The notes: generated from the letters alone by a model not told the origin. DNA of 64,000 nucleotides from Lumbricus terrestris (GCA_949752735.1 OX457052.1:12663752-12727751), one strand, 5' to 3'; shown: positions 32,204-42,273, numbered from the stretch's first letter. Translations and numbers: made by a program.

Positions 32204-32484
32204 CAAGGCCGTAGCCAGGATCTGATTTCGGGGGGTGTTTCTTCAGTTTCCCGTCCAAAAAAACTGATGACTCTTTTTGTCATCCGGCCAAAATCTTCAG
32301 AAAATGTCACCAATCAAGAATCCATTCAATTTTTTAAAAACATTTTTCATTTGGGGGGGAGGTGTTTTCATGGTTTATTTCATGGTGTTTACATCATGTG
32401 CTAGTAAATGCATTATTTTATTTTTTGCATTTTCCATTTCAGGGGTGTTCAAACGCCCAAAACACCCCCCTAGCTACGGCCTTG
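32204..32484 (+). mobile_element. hAT-like MITE, CAAGGCCGTAGC family, copy B
   Basis: Termini CAAGGCCGTAGCCAGGAT and CCTAGCTACGGCCTTG. The flanks CGAAAGAA (32196-32203) and CGAAAGGG (32485-32492) share 6 of 8 bases. The 281 bp body is collinear with copy A. It is the best-preserved pair of termini of this family in the window. Confidence 0.88.
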
Positions 32485-33082
32485 CGAAAGGGCAAGGACT
32501 GTGCGCAGGACATGGCAGCCGATTGGTTGTAGCCTACATCGAAATTTGGAGGTCTTCTCGAGTCATTGACTTTTCCATTCTGCGTGTTATGCTGGACATT
32601 GAACTGTAAGAATAATTATTTCCTTGAAATAATTCTAATCCGATCCGCAGTCTGCATTGCCGACAGGTAATTCCTGATCAATTTTAAGCTGATTGCAGCG
32701 TTGAATTGACAAAGAGATCATCCATTGGATTACTGCCCTGAAAGTGAGCGAATTCGATCCGCAGGATCCTATAGGCCTATAGCCGCGTGAACATGTGCGT
32801 TGGCGTTAAAACTCACATAAGCTTCTTTAATTAATCAATGAACCATCACTATAATTATAATGCCTAATTTGAGTCCTATACTTTTTTACTTTTTCTATTG
32901 TATTCGTACGGCGCTATTGTCTTATCACAAGGCTTTAGTCGATGGCGATATAACTATTATGCTTCTAACACCTGCTCAGGGCTCCTATATAAATGTCGCA
33001 AAGCAAGGTCGAATCTAATTCCCGTTGTTGCAATTAAGGAGAGTGCTCAATCAATAGTATAAAATAATATTATAGTAACAGT
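32485..33082. other. unassigned stretch
   Basis: Unique-looking sequence with one TAGGCCTAT palindrome cluster. No gene recognised. Confidence 0.4.
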
Positions 33083-33186
33083 TTTAGTTTAACGACACTG
33101 TGTGATGACAAAGAACATTAGCGTCGCCCTCCTCCTTTATCCAGGCTTGAGACTGGCACTGACAGAGTGGAAACAGTGTCGGAGTC
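33083..33186 (+). repeat. ~105 bp dispersed repeat, copy 3
   Basis: TTTAGTTTAACGACACTGTG, ACAAAGAACATTAGCGTCGC, CCTCCTCCTTTATCCAGG and GACTGGCACTGACAGAGTGG. Confidence 0.88.
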
Positions 33187-33483
33187 ATGTGCTCAACCAG
33201 TGGCGGTGCATGCTGTAGTATTTCAACATGTCTGCATGTTCATGCGAACCATTCAGCAGATCGAAGTAATTAAAATGTAAAGAAGACATTAACAATTTCA
33301 AGGACGTTTTGGCAGGTCATGTATATAATTCAGGCCAATAGTAAAATATGCACGAGACCTATACAGTGGCGCCGCCACTGGCTCAACAAAAGAGTCATAC
33401 AGTTCGGATCAAAATTAATTTCATCTCGAGCCAAGGACAGAGTCAAACAGAGTTAAACTCAAGCAGCTATCGACTCCTTGTTA
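33187..33483. other. unassigned stretch
   Basis: Contains two short ACCAGTGGCGG / CAGTGGCGCCGCCACTGG words resembling the end of the 105 bp repeat and hAT-type termini. Nothing complete. Confidence 0.35.
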
Positions 33484-33588
33484 CTGGTTAACGACACTGC
33501 ATGCCATATCAAAGATGATTAGTGTCGCCCTCCTCCCCTATCCAGGCTTGGAACTGGCACTGGCATAGTGCAACCAGTGGCGGAGTTA
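33484..33588 (+). repeat. ~105 bp dispersed repeat, copy 4
   Basis: GGTTAACGACACTGCATG, CAAAGATGATTAGTGTCGCC, CTCCTCCCCTATCCAGGC, GGCACTGGCATAGTG and AACCAGTGGCGGAGTTAG. Confidence 0.88.
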
Positions 33589-33830
33589 GCTTTCGATTCC
33601 GATGCTGCTGCGCTATTTATATACAGGTCCGACACCGCTTGAAACTGGTCATGATCACATGAACTAGGATTTTAACACGATCCAAGACCCCACTCACTGT
33701 AAGTTGGTCTTGTAATAAATTGGCCTATTCTAAGGAACTCCCGTCGCAGATAAAACACCGAATGGATGCGAACAACACAATGGAGGAAATAATATGACGA
33801 CTTCGATGGTTGAGTCCGTTTTAGTGTTGT
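33589..33830. other. unassigned stretch
   Basis: Unique-looking sequence. Confidence 0.4.
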
Positions 33831-34020
33831 TTGCCACCGAAGCAGCCGCCACCGACAACTCGTAAATACCCGGTCGTTTCAAAAGCCGAGCCTTACGCTA
33901 TGTTTGGCAACAGAGCACTTAGCGGACGAGGAACAATGTCCGAATCTCAGAGCTTTTATCGGAACGCACAGAAGGAGCGTCGTTGTTATGAAAGGAACCA
34001 TGATAGTGTTCCTGACTAAC
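33831..34020 (+). other. unrecognised basic open frame followed by TATA-like and AATAAA-like words
   Basis: A 62-codon frame that begins at TTG, not ATG, contains PPKQPPPTTRKYP and ends YERNHDSVPD. No family recognised. About 150 bp downstream lie GGCGCTATTTAACCC (34148) and CAATAAATAAT (34183), which could be a TATA box and poly(A) signal as in an LTR, but I find no matching second LTR or TG...CA ends. Very likely chance. Confidence 0.15.
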
Positions 34021-34353
34021 GCGTTTCGTCTTTTATAGCCCGCGGCATCATGCCACTTTTAGTATTCTCGACACCGTATTAGCGCTGAAAAGGCTGGGCG
34101 CCTGGTTTAGCTATCGACGCTTTGTCCCCCCGATGGGCGTCCCCTGGCGCTATTTAACCCTTCTTCGTTTGACCACAGAAGACAATAAATAATCATCTGA
34201 AATCGGGTTTATTACTTAAGTTATTGGTTAGATTTTAGATGATCAAAATTGCCAAGAACTATGTGTGTAGGACTAATACCGTGGTGCTACCTATAATATT
34301 TGCAAATTCCAATGGCTATAATGAAGTGAAAGAGAAATTGACAAGACGGATAC
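34021..34353. other. unassigned stretch
   Basis: Nothing recognised beyond the TATA-like and AATAAA-like words at 34148-34195. Confidence 0.35.
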
Positions 34354-34662
34354 GGCGTAACCATGGGCGGAGACTTAGAGGCGGAGACAATGTAACCATG
34401 GACGGAGACTTGGGGGCAGAGACAGCGTAACCATGGACGGAGACTTGGGGGCAGAGACAGCGTAACCATGGACGGAGACTTGGAGGCAGAGACAGCGTAA
34501 CCATGGGCGGAGACTTAGGGGGACGGAGACAGCGTGACCATGGGCGGATACTTAGGGGCGGACACAGCGTAACCATGGGTGGAGACTTATGCAGGCAGAG
34601 ACAGCGTAACCATGGGCGGAGACTTAGGGAGACGGAGACAGCGTAACCATGGGCGGACACAC
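34354..34662. repeat. 35-37 bp minisatellite, about 8-9 units
   Basis: The unit begins ACCATGGGCGGAGACTTAGG and ends GCGGAGACAGCGTA. Variants alternate GGGCGG/GGACGG and GGGGGCAG/GGGGCGG. The last unit ends at a GGGCGGACAC. The minus-strand Ser/Pro/Leu frames here derive from it. GGGCGGAGACTT also occurs next to the 42274 hAT-like terminus. Confidence 0.93.
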
Positions 34663-34732
34663 ATTTGCTATTTTACTAACGCACGATGTTACGCTATGTG
34701 AATTTAACTGCGAGGTTCTTATTTCTATACTA
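34663..34732. other. unassigned stretch
   Basis: Short unique-looking sequence. Confidence 0.4.
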
Positions 34733-34855
34733 TAGATGTGGGACCCGGCGTTGCCCGGGAAATTTAGGGTTTCAACACTACTCCTCTGGGGTACCCAGCG
34801 TTGACGGCTAAATTTCGGGTTTTCATCACCCCTCGTCCCCACCCCCGCTTCCCCA
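34733..34855 (+). repeat. CCCGGCGTTGCCCGGG-type repeat fragment, two partial units
   Basis: GACCCGGCGTTGCCCGGG followed by AAATTTAGGGTTT, then GGTACCCAGCGTTGACGG followed by CTAAATTTCGGGTTT about 64 bp later. CCCGGC and GCCCGGG can pair. A minus-strand relative lies at 63236-63330. Such words occur at the ends of some retroelements, but I cannot name the family. Confidence 0.6.
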
Positions 34856-35792
34856 AAAAGCCAAACATGGCCAGGTGTGTGTGCTGACTGTGGCCTAATA
34901 CAATTGTTGCAGGCTGCCTATCCTGTTAGTATAATTAATATTTCTGTGATGTGCTTTCTTGTGCATAATTGTGGGCTACACTGTGTCCGGTTTCGGTTTG
35001 TCAACTGGATTGTTGATAAACGGAAATTATTATTGGGCGAGTATGACGTCATGCGGACTGTCGACTCTTTACTAATGCGGCAATGTGGCTGTTTAATTCT
35101 GATTAAAACGCTGATATCTCTGGTTTTAAAGTGAATTGAGAGCTGAAAATAGTCGCGTTGCCCTTAAAGTTTGGGTAAGAATCATTTTCCAAAATTTGGG
35201 TAAAACGACACTCTGTCATTTCCGAGCCTTTTCTGGGACGAAGGTTACACATCCGGACATACGAACATACAAGCAAACAAATGGAAGGACAAACTTTGAG
35301 AAATATATTTGAGATATGGGACATTTTCCAATAGATTGCTAATAATGACGATGATTCGCAATGAATAATTGTATATCAGCCGACCACATCGCATCTGCAT
35401 GCTTCTTAGTCAGTTGCTTCGGCTGCATGTTGGTTTTCTCAATATTGAGTATAGTCCTTAGCACACCACGGAATTAAATGCTTGGTATACGGTGTTGCTT
35501 CCGCTCAAATATCAAAGTTCACATCAGTGCATTTCTTTTCAGTATTGTCTTGTATTATATTGCGGTGTTTATACCGGCTTCACGAGGTCTACACGATTCT
35601 TCAGTCATAGAGAATAAAGTCTATAAAAATCTTTATATTATCTCCAACAAATATAAATAATGTTGATTTCACGATTCCATCTGATTCCTGCATTTGTTTG
35701 GATCTCGCGTCGTCATTGGTTACACGTCGAAATGAGAAGGCAACAGATTATTTGCAGCATCAAGCCAAGCGTTTAAACTGACAAGATGCTAA
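34856..35792. other. unassigned stretch
   Basis: Unique-looking sequence. 35160-35300 has two TTGGGTAA words and ACATACGAACATACAAGCA, possibly part of the same retroelement as the CGGCGTTG fragment. No gene recognised. Confidence 0.35.
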
Positions 35793-35955
35793 AAATGTTG
35801 CTATCAAACTTATGACGACGACGACGACGACTATGATGATGATGATGATGATGATGACGATGACGATGACGATGACGACGATGACGATGGAGATGATGAT
35901 GTTGTTGTTGATGATGATGATGACGACGACGACGATGGTAATGATGATGATGATG

Positions 35956-35986
<31 letters not shown>

Positions 35987-36161
35987 TGATGATGATGATG
36001 ATGATGATGGTGACGATGATGATGACGACGACGATGAGGATGATGAGGATGAAGATCAAGAACAAGAAGAACAGGAACGAGAAGGAGAAGAACAAGAGCA
36101 GGAAGAGGAAGAAGAAGAACAGGATAATGCTGATATCGACATACACTGCAATAGCGACTAA
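35793..36161 (+). repeat. GAC/GAT/GAA triplet tract forming an open acidic frame
   Basis: From about 35814 the sequence is nearly all GAC and GAT triplets, shifting to GAA/CAA/CAG after 36050. One frame is open from the codon after TAA (35790-35792) to TAA (36159-36161), 122 codons, encoding mostly Asp then Glu/Gln and ending DNADIDIHCNSD. It has no ATG. Other frames read as poly-Met/Thr (plus) and poly-Val/Ile (minus). Probably a microsatellite; an exon of an acidic protein cannot be excluded. Confidence 0.8.
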
Positions 36162-36211
36162 AATGATTTCTGTAACTTTGACAGTTTCCTTAGTCGACGT
36201 CTCGCAATTCA

Positions 36212-36600
36212 TTTAAAAAAATTCCATAGTGCCCCTCCAGGCATGATCCTCTCAGAGCGTCTCAACTCCAGCAGAGGAAAATTGCCAAATGACCACTTAA
36301 ACGTATCAGGACATGATTTAGGGTACAGTCGCAGCTCCCGAGGGAAGTCATTCCAAACCATTCGGCCCACTGTAGAGAGAAATCACGATTTTGCTTGGTT
36401 GCTGTGCGGGCAAACGGGACAACAAACAGACCCACATCTCTCAGCAGAGCGAAGGGAGAGACTACCTCGAGGCCCCGGCATCGCCTGACAAATGTCTCTT
36501 AGGTCGGTTGGTGCAACAAGATTAAGTTGGCATCGCACCAGAATAAAATTACAAGCAGTTCTAGAAGTACATACTAATGTGATCGGTCGTAACATTGTTG
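36212..36600 (-). pseudogene. L2/CR1-type LINE C-terminus with degenerate tail
   Basis: On the minus strand the part near 36380-36250 reads FSTVGRMVWNDFPRELRLYP and then KSCPDTFKWSFGNFPLLEL, matching the FS..G..WN.LP.ELR.....FK..L..FL end block. The upstream segment APTDLRDICQAM and SLSLRSAE is in another frame, so at least one frameshift lies near 36385. The end GGGGCACTATGGAATT is a mutated GGCGCTATATAAAT tail. Roughly 130 codons survive. Confidence 0.72.
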
Positions 36601-37200
36601 CCACATGTTTTTAAAAGCCTCTAATGGCGACGCTACGGAAGTAAACCGGAAGTCAGCTGCTGACCCATCTTCGACGGCGGAAGTGACGATGTGGAAAGTA
36701 ACGATACATGTAATTGGTGTGCAGCCATTACTCTCTTAACGTTCGAAGCGGTCGTGAAGTCATCGGTTTTGCATATGTACGTCGTTTATGCCGCCTTGCG
36801 TTTCACGTCGCGTCGACTTCGGCCACGAGTATAGCCTACATGGATACCAACCTACCCGTGATAAAACAAGATAAAGTATACCTTGCCCTGACCCGTGCGC
36901 TTGCCTGGTTCAATCTTCATTAGCCTGAGGCGGCGAATCCATCCATGGGAACGGCGGTAAAGTTAAACTTGTGCTGCGCTTAATCGCATCAGGAGTCGCC
37001 GCAAGGAAGTCTGGAGCGACTTAAATGGGAGATTTTCTACTAAGACGTTGCATGCTTTATCTCTGCTTAAGTGGCTCTGGTCAGCTTCTGCTGTTGGCCG
37101 CATCTTCCTCTCGCTTGTACATGTATGCCCCCCGGAAGTCATTCGGGACGCTTTCATTATCTCCATGACGACTATTTCCGGTGACTTTTAATTCTTGAAG
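36601..37200. other. unassigned GC-richer stretch with GGAAGT words
   Basis: CpG density is visibly higher than in neighbours. CCGGAAGTC (36649, 37134), GCGGAAGTGACG (36677) and TTTCCGGTGAC (37175) resemble ETS cores. A promoter is possible, but no adjoining gene is recognised. Confidence 0.3.
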
Positions 37201-37636
37201 GCAGTGTAGCGAACTGATTCTAAATGCGATCCCTACATGACATTGTAAGTAGTTTCATGGCTGAGTGCGTGGGCGTCATTAGATAGGTGAAAGAAAGATA
37301 ACAAGCGGAGATACGCGCATATATATATAGCCTATATATAGCTTATATATATAGCTTGTATTATATAGCTTATATAATATATATATATATATATCCGGAA
37401 GCAAACCGAAATCAAGAATTCAGAATGCCGGTGCTTTTGGCTAACGATAATTTTTTGTCGTTGGACCTACTTTATGGAACAGACTTGTGTTTGCGCATGC
37501 ATTTACTTCAATTCAATTCAACTCAATTTGTTTATTGTTTTCATAAAAAGACAAACTACAGTCTGTAGTACATTCTCAATGAGTAAACATAGTGACTGAA
37601 TGTTGTTGGTAATATCATGATCATACACACTCATTG
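37201..37636. other. unassigned stretch with TATATA and a possible retroelement tail
   Basis: Imperfect TATATAGC repeats at 37319-37394. TTCAATTCAATTCAACTCAA at 37508, followed by TTTATTGTTTTCAT, looks like the reversed terminal repeat of a LINE, but too little is present to assign. Confidence 0.35.
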
Positions 37637-37815
37637 TGGAGCGCGGTGGTGTAGTAGTGGGTACGGTGACTTGAAGCCGGAGGGTTCCAGGTTCGAATCC
37701 ACCTCAAGCCGCGCGTTAGGAGGCGTGAAACTCAGATCAGTGTCCACGCTGTAGTCTGGAGCGCCTCTGAGTAGGGAGCTTGAAGGGGCGCTGCTACAAA
37801 TGCGAGGAATAAAAA
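37637..37815 (+). mobile_element. tRNA-derived SINE with L2/CR1-type LINE tail
   Basis: The head GCGCGGTGGTGTAGTAGTGG fits a tRNA start and A box, and AGGTTCGAATCCACCT is a perfect pol III B box. A body with GCGTGAAACTCAGATCAGTG follows, then TGGAGCGCCTCTGAGTAGGG, CTTGAAGGGGCGCTGCTACA and AATG. This copy lacks an internal ~50 bp present in the minus-strand copies at 44082, 58180 and 63032. Confidence 0.88.
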
Positions 37816-38070
37816 ATGTAGATCTATAAGTATACATATATAATTTATATATAATTACATATACAATTATACATAGACCGCTTCCTTGTCATACGGACAG
37901 GATCCTCTGGATATTTATTTAATGACAGCTTCGTTTAGGAGCGCCGTCGGTTGAAACCTCGCGCATTTTCAGTGGCGCTATAGAAGTTGCTAATTACAAT
38001 TAGATCTAATTATTACAATTACATAGACACAGTATACATAGAAGAAGAGCCAGGACTATAGATCTGCACC
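37816..38070. other. unassigned stretch
   Basis: AT-rich. AGGAGCGCCGTCGGTTGAAA with AGTGGCGCTATAGAAGTTG (37937-37990) is probably another decayed GGCGCTATA tail. Confidence 0.4.
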
Positions 38071-38240
38071 CATGGCAGGATTGAACAGGACATAACAGGA
38101 TTGAACAGGACATAACAGGATTGAACAGGACATAGCAGGATTGAACAGGACATAACAGGATTGAACAGGACATAGCAGGATTGAACAGGACATAACAGGA
38201 TTGAACAGGACATAACAGGATTGAACAGGCCATAGCAGGA
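38071..38240. repeat. 20 bp minisatellite, eight units
   Basis: ATTGAACAGGACATAACAGG repeats head to tail with only an occasional ATAGC variant, so it is a very homogeneous, recent array. Confidence 0.97.
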
Positions 38241-38573
38241 CGACGCATACAAAGACAGGACAAGATAAGGACAGCGAATAAAGGAAGAGGACAGAGTGGA
38301 TAAGGACGAAATGAGATTTAAACAAAGTTATATTGAGCTCCTCAAAGGTAATTACTTAGAAGCGCTCGCACCTCCAGCTCGAGCAAAAAGGTAAGCTTTC
38401 ACGTGGCCATGAGGCGGAATCAGTTAAGAACCCTTGATATATGAGATGGGAAAGTTTACGAAATGTGATTGGAAAGGGCAAAATGAGATAGATAAAAGAA
38501 CAAGCTGAGATCGGAAAGTCAGTCTTTGATATTATAGGACACCTATAGGACATACGAATAAGCCATCATTTAG
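38241..38573. other. unassigned stretch
   Basis: Unique-looking AG-rich sequence; no gene recognised. Confidence 0.4.
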
Positions 38574-38828
38574 CAGTGGCGCAGTCAGGAATTTGTGATG
38601 GTTTTGGGGGGGGGTTTATGGCCTGGCCGGATGCCCTATCTGACACCAACCCAACAGTATTACAGTAGATAAAAAGGGAATAAAGTAACAAACGGAATAA
38701 AGTAAGAAAAACAATTGTTATTACAAGCAATTGCTTTTTTCTTATTTAAGTGGATAAATAACCTTTAAAAACTTTTTTCCTAGGCCAATGGGGGTTTAAC
38801 CCCCGAAACTCCCTTGTCTACGCCACTG
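38574..38828. mobile_element. hAT-like MITE, CAGTGGCG family
   Basis: The left end CAGTGGCGCAGTCAGG and right end GTCTACGCCACTG are hAT-type inverted termini (CAGTGGCGYAG). The flanks TCATTTAG (38566-38573) and CCATTTAG (38829-38836) match at 7 of 8 bases. The 255 bp AT-rich body has subterminal GGGGGTTT / GGGGGTTTAACCCCC words and no coding capacity. Confidence 0.88.
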
Positions 38829-38836
38829 CCATTTAG

Positions 38837-39133
38837 CGACGATGGGTACGAATAATGAAAACCTTGCCTTATACGATAGGAATTCCGAGCGGCTGAATGA
38901 TTCAATTGAATTGCTAAATCTATAGCCTATAATTATTATTATTATTCCATAGTAATTTTCAAAGCCTTATAATCATATGTCACGAGTCGTATAGCAACGC
39001 ACGCGATATTTGTCTTCTTGCAAGCAGGGCACCGCATAATTGCCCAATAATTACATAAATAAATGCGCAGTCTTACATAAATTACGATGTAATTATACAT
39101 AATACTCAACTTTCATTTCCCTAAACAATTATC
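38837..39133. other. unassigned stretch
   Basis: AT-rich, unique-looking. Confidence 0.4.
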
Positions 39134-39817
39134 GGGGAACGGACATTTCCCCCCCTGGACATTTCCCCCCCGGACATTTCCCCCCCTGGACGTTTCCCCC
39201 CCTACCCTAGGACATTTCCCCCCCCCGTATGCGGAAACCATTGCTTTTATCGTCTTCAACAATTTAAACCAGAATATTTTCATCAATCCAGCTTCCATTT
39301 AAGCAAGAATATTATCACCAATCCAGCTTCCATTTAAGCATGAATATTTTCATCAATCCAGCTTCCATTTAAGCAAGAATATTTTCATCAATCCAGCTTC
39401 CATTTAAGCAAGAATATTATCATCAATCCAGCTCCAATTCAAGCAAGAATATTTTCATCAATCCAGCTTCCATTTAAGCATGAATATTTTCATCAATCCA
39501 GCTCCAATTTAAACAAGAATATTTTCATCAATCCAGCTTCCATTTAAGCAAGAATATTTTCATCAATCCAGCTCCAAGTTAAACCCCGTATGCATCAATA
39601 CAATACAATACAAAGCGTTGGATAAACTGTTTAATGACCAATTTGAAATATTTCAACCATATTTAGAAGAACGTAGAACGGGGGGGGGGGGGAAATGTCC
39701 GGGGGGAAATGTCCTAGTCGAAATCGGGGGGGGGAAACGTCCAGGGGGGAAATGTCCAGGGGGGGGAAACGTCCGGGGGGGGGGGGGAAATGTCCAGGGG
39801 GGAAATGTCCTACACCC
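39134..39817. mobile_element. foldback MITE with GGACATTTCCCCCC arms and internal minisatellite
   Basis: The left arm (39134-39225) is GGGGAACGGACATTTCC followed by several GGACATTTCCCCCC units. The right arm (39678-39817) is the inverse, GGGGGGAAATGTCC units ending TACACCC. The flanks CAATTATC at 39126-39133 and 39818-39825 are an exact 8 bp target duplication. Between the arms lies a ~35 bp minisatellite. No coding capacity. The 8 bp duplication suggests a hAT- or P-type mobiliser. Confidence 0.85.
39238..39590. repeat. ~35-38 bp minisatellite inside the foldback element
   Basis: The unit TTTCATCAATCCAGCTTCCA followed by TTTAAGCAAGAATAT repeats about nine times, with AAGCA/AACCA and CTTCCA/CTCCAA variants. 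Confidence 0.93.
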
Positions 39818-39825
39818 CAATTATC

Positions 39826-40323
39826 ATGCTCGTTTGAAGGAAATCAGAAAGTGCAAATAAGTAGGTCATGCTTGAAAAGCTTACGCACAGACCCGGGTTT
39901 AATCTTGAAGCATATGGGGATATCCACCCCCCCCCAATGAAACCTACCCAAAAAAATTGGGAGGTGTTTTACAGTGCACACATGCATAGGGTCAATACGA
40001 AGCATCACCCAGAAAAAATAAATATGTAACATTTCCCATAGCCTACTAGAAAAATTGACAAGTTTGCACCTGTGAGGAATTCGATAGCGAAGGATTAAAG
40101 TACTCAAAAATTCATCGGGAATTTCCGGTTAAAGGATTCGTAGGTGTCTGGCTGAGCAATTGCTGTCCGAACAATACGGCCGTTTCCCCTCCCCACCGCA
40201 GAAATGAAAATCCCATCCCCAAAGCGGGGTCTAGATTAAACACTGCGCTTAGATTAAGCAACGAATTATAGCTGCAAGAAGTTCGTATACTTGGTTCGGC
40301 GACACTTATCAAGTGGACACTGC
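39826..40323. other. unassigned stretch
   Basis: Unique-looking with a CCCCCCCCC run near 39928. No gene recognised. Confidence 0.4.
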
Positions 40324-40576
40324 ATAAAGACAGAGAGATAGAAAGAGAGAGATAAGACAGACAGATAGAAACAGAGACACAGACAGACAGAGAGAGACAG
40401 AGAAAGAGAGACAGAAAGAGACAGAGAGAGACAGACACAGAGAGAGAGCGATATATAATATATACATATATTATATATAGAGAGAGACAGACAGAGACAG
40501 ACAGAGACAGAGACAGAGACAGACAGACCGAGAGACAGAGTCACAGAGACAAAGAGACAGATAGAAAGAGAGAGTA
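40324..40576. repeat. GAGACA compound microsatellite
   Basis: AGACAG, AGAGAC and GAGAGA units interrupted by a TATATA segment at about 40450-40478. Confidence 0.95.
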
Positions 40577-41645
40577 CCACCCATCATTGTGACAGATGTC
40601 ACATAATAATTGCACTCGATTGCATGCAGGTCAGCTTTCATGTCGCTCTTGCTCCATTGCGTTACAGAAAAACAATTCGGTCGAAACAAGAAGATTATTA
40701 TCGTCCCAACTTCATTTCCCACAATTATCCGCAATGAAGAACAAAACAGATTAATACCATCGCGTAGTTAGTTTTAAGTAGCCGCTGATCGTTTCAACGA
40801 TGTTCCATGATGTTCTGTGATAAGACGCATCTATGCACTCATGATAATATACATGTAATGTATGCACAAATGTCACAAATGCATGTGTAATGTATGCATG
40901 TGTGTGTATGGACGTATGTATGTATCTATGTGCGTATTGGATTAATATGTCGTGTTAACTATGCTGTATGCCTTGACATGTTCAATTCAATTAATACTAA
41001 TCTCTAATGGATGTCCCTATATCTGTGGTATAGGCCTAATTGTACTCTTGTTTGAACTTCTAACCACCACTCTCGTTTGAAAGATATATGTACAAGGTAT
41101 ACATGTACTACACAGCAACGTGCACTTCGGTTAGTATGGCAAAAGGAATCGTGTGAAATAGAGAGCAATGCTATGCTAACTTAAACATAGATCTATTGAA
41201 ATTTTATTCTATTAATAAGTACTTGATTTTTATATTTCTGTCTAGGTATATAGGAAAGGAAATTATTTCCTTCTGTTTCTTAAGTACTCTAAGAAACTTG
41301 CAGATTACTATTTGCATTTGATATGCAGATTACTATATTTGCATTTGACAAAGTCCCAAGCACAGCTTTACTGCACCAACGCCAGTAGCCTACGCGCCCC
41401 AGTTTATTTGCAATAAAAATTAATGTGCTGGACCCATAACGTGGAGATCATTTCCAATAAACCATCGTTCAACGACTGGCTTAATGACGGGAAGAAAAAA
41501 ATCATTTTTATATGCCTATCTAACTGAACGACCGTTACTAAAGAAGACAATTTCAATACTCTTTTATATTACTTTCTATATCTCTTTATGTAGACCTACC
41601 CATGTGCGGTGTGTCACTTGGTTTTTGTCATTAAACGAAGATAGG
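40577..41645. other. unassigned stretch
   Basis: A TATG-rich patch near 40860-40930, otherwise AT-rich unique-looking sequence. No gene recognised. Confidence 0.4.

Positions 41646-41705
<60 letters not shown>
41646..41705. repeat. (TA)n microsatellite
   Basis: About 29 TA units next to a TAGGCCTA palindrome. Confidence 0.97.
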
Positions 41706-41707
<2 letters not shown>

Positions 41708-42084
41708 ACATTTTACAGTACAGCTCGCTTGATTACCGCAGTTCTAAAAACCTATGATTGCAGGATTAGTTCATAATAATAGTTAGGTTGGCTTTCTCTT
41801 CTCTTGCTTAGTTCTTCTGCTGTTTAGTTACTGCGGTGGACATGTATTCACTTTGAATGTACACATGGACATATGTTTTTTTTAGTGATATTGCATATGT
41901 GTGTGTTGTCATGTTAGGCTGGGCATGCATCATGTTTCTCATTCTTTGGTTCCTGTATTTCTATATAATTTTTGTTGAAACCAATGGATATTAGTTTTGT
42001 TGCACGATTTTTTTTGCTGTATAGGCAGTCGATTATAGGACATGACAATATACGATTATACGACCTCCTGTACGACTTAGCCTA
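41706..42084. other. unassigned stretch
   Basis: Unique-looking AT-rich sequence. Confidence 0.4.
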
Positions 42085-42213
42085 CTCAAGTGATAGCCTT
42101 CCACGCTCTATTCTACTCTTAAGACTGTTCTCTCTTAGCCGGGGTTGGTATAGTGAGCGCTTCTGAGTAGTTACTATTGAAGAGGCGCTACGTAAATATC
42201 TTAAATCTCTTAA
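42085..42213 (+). mobile_element. L2/CR1-type LINE 3' end fragment
   Basis: CTCTATTCTACTCTTAAGAC, TGTTCTCTCTTAGCCGGGGT, GAGCGCTTCTGAGTAG and GAGGCGCTACGTAAAT parallel the post-stop part of the 13349 LINE fragment, ending in CTTAAAT repeats. Confidence 0.78.
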
Positions 42214-42273
42214 ATGGATCCTATTGCTTCCAAGATAAATAGTTGTATATCCTAATTAAACGATACTTTTGTC

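Noticed and set aside
33831..34200. Solo LTR with TATA and AATAAA words
   Set aside because: No TG...CA ends, no target duplication and no second LTR could be found.
34287..34660. Pro/Ser-rich 114-aa minus frame
   Set aside because: Derived from the 35-37 bp minisatellite.
35760..36212. 150-aa Ile/Val-rich minus frame, superficially membrane-like
   Set aside because: Antisense of the GAC/GAT tract; hydrophobicity is a codon artefact.
37637..37720. Functional tRNA gene at the SINE heads
   Set aside because: Good B boxes but broken acceptor and T stems, and all copies continue into a SINE body and LINE tail.
38006..38325. Minus-strand Cys/Pro/Met-rich 77-89 aa frames resembling a repeat protein
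   Set aside because: Translation of the homogeneous 20 bp minisatellite.
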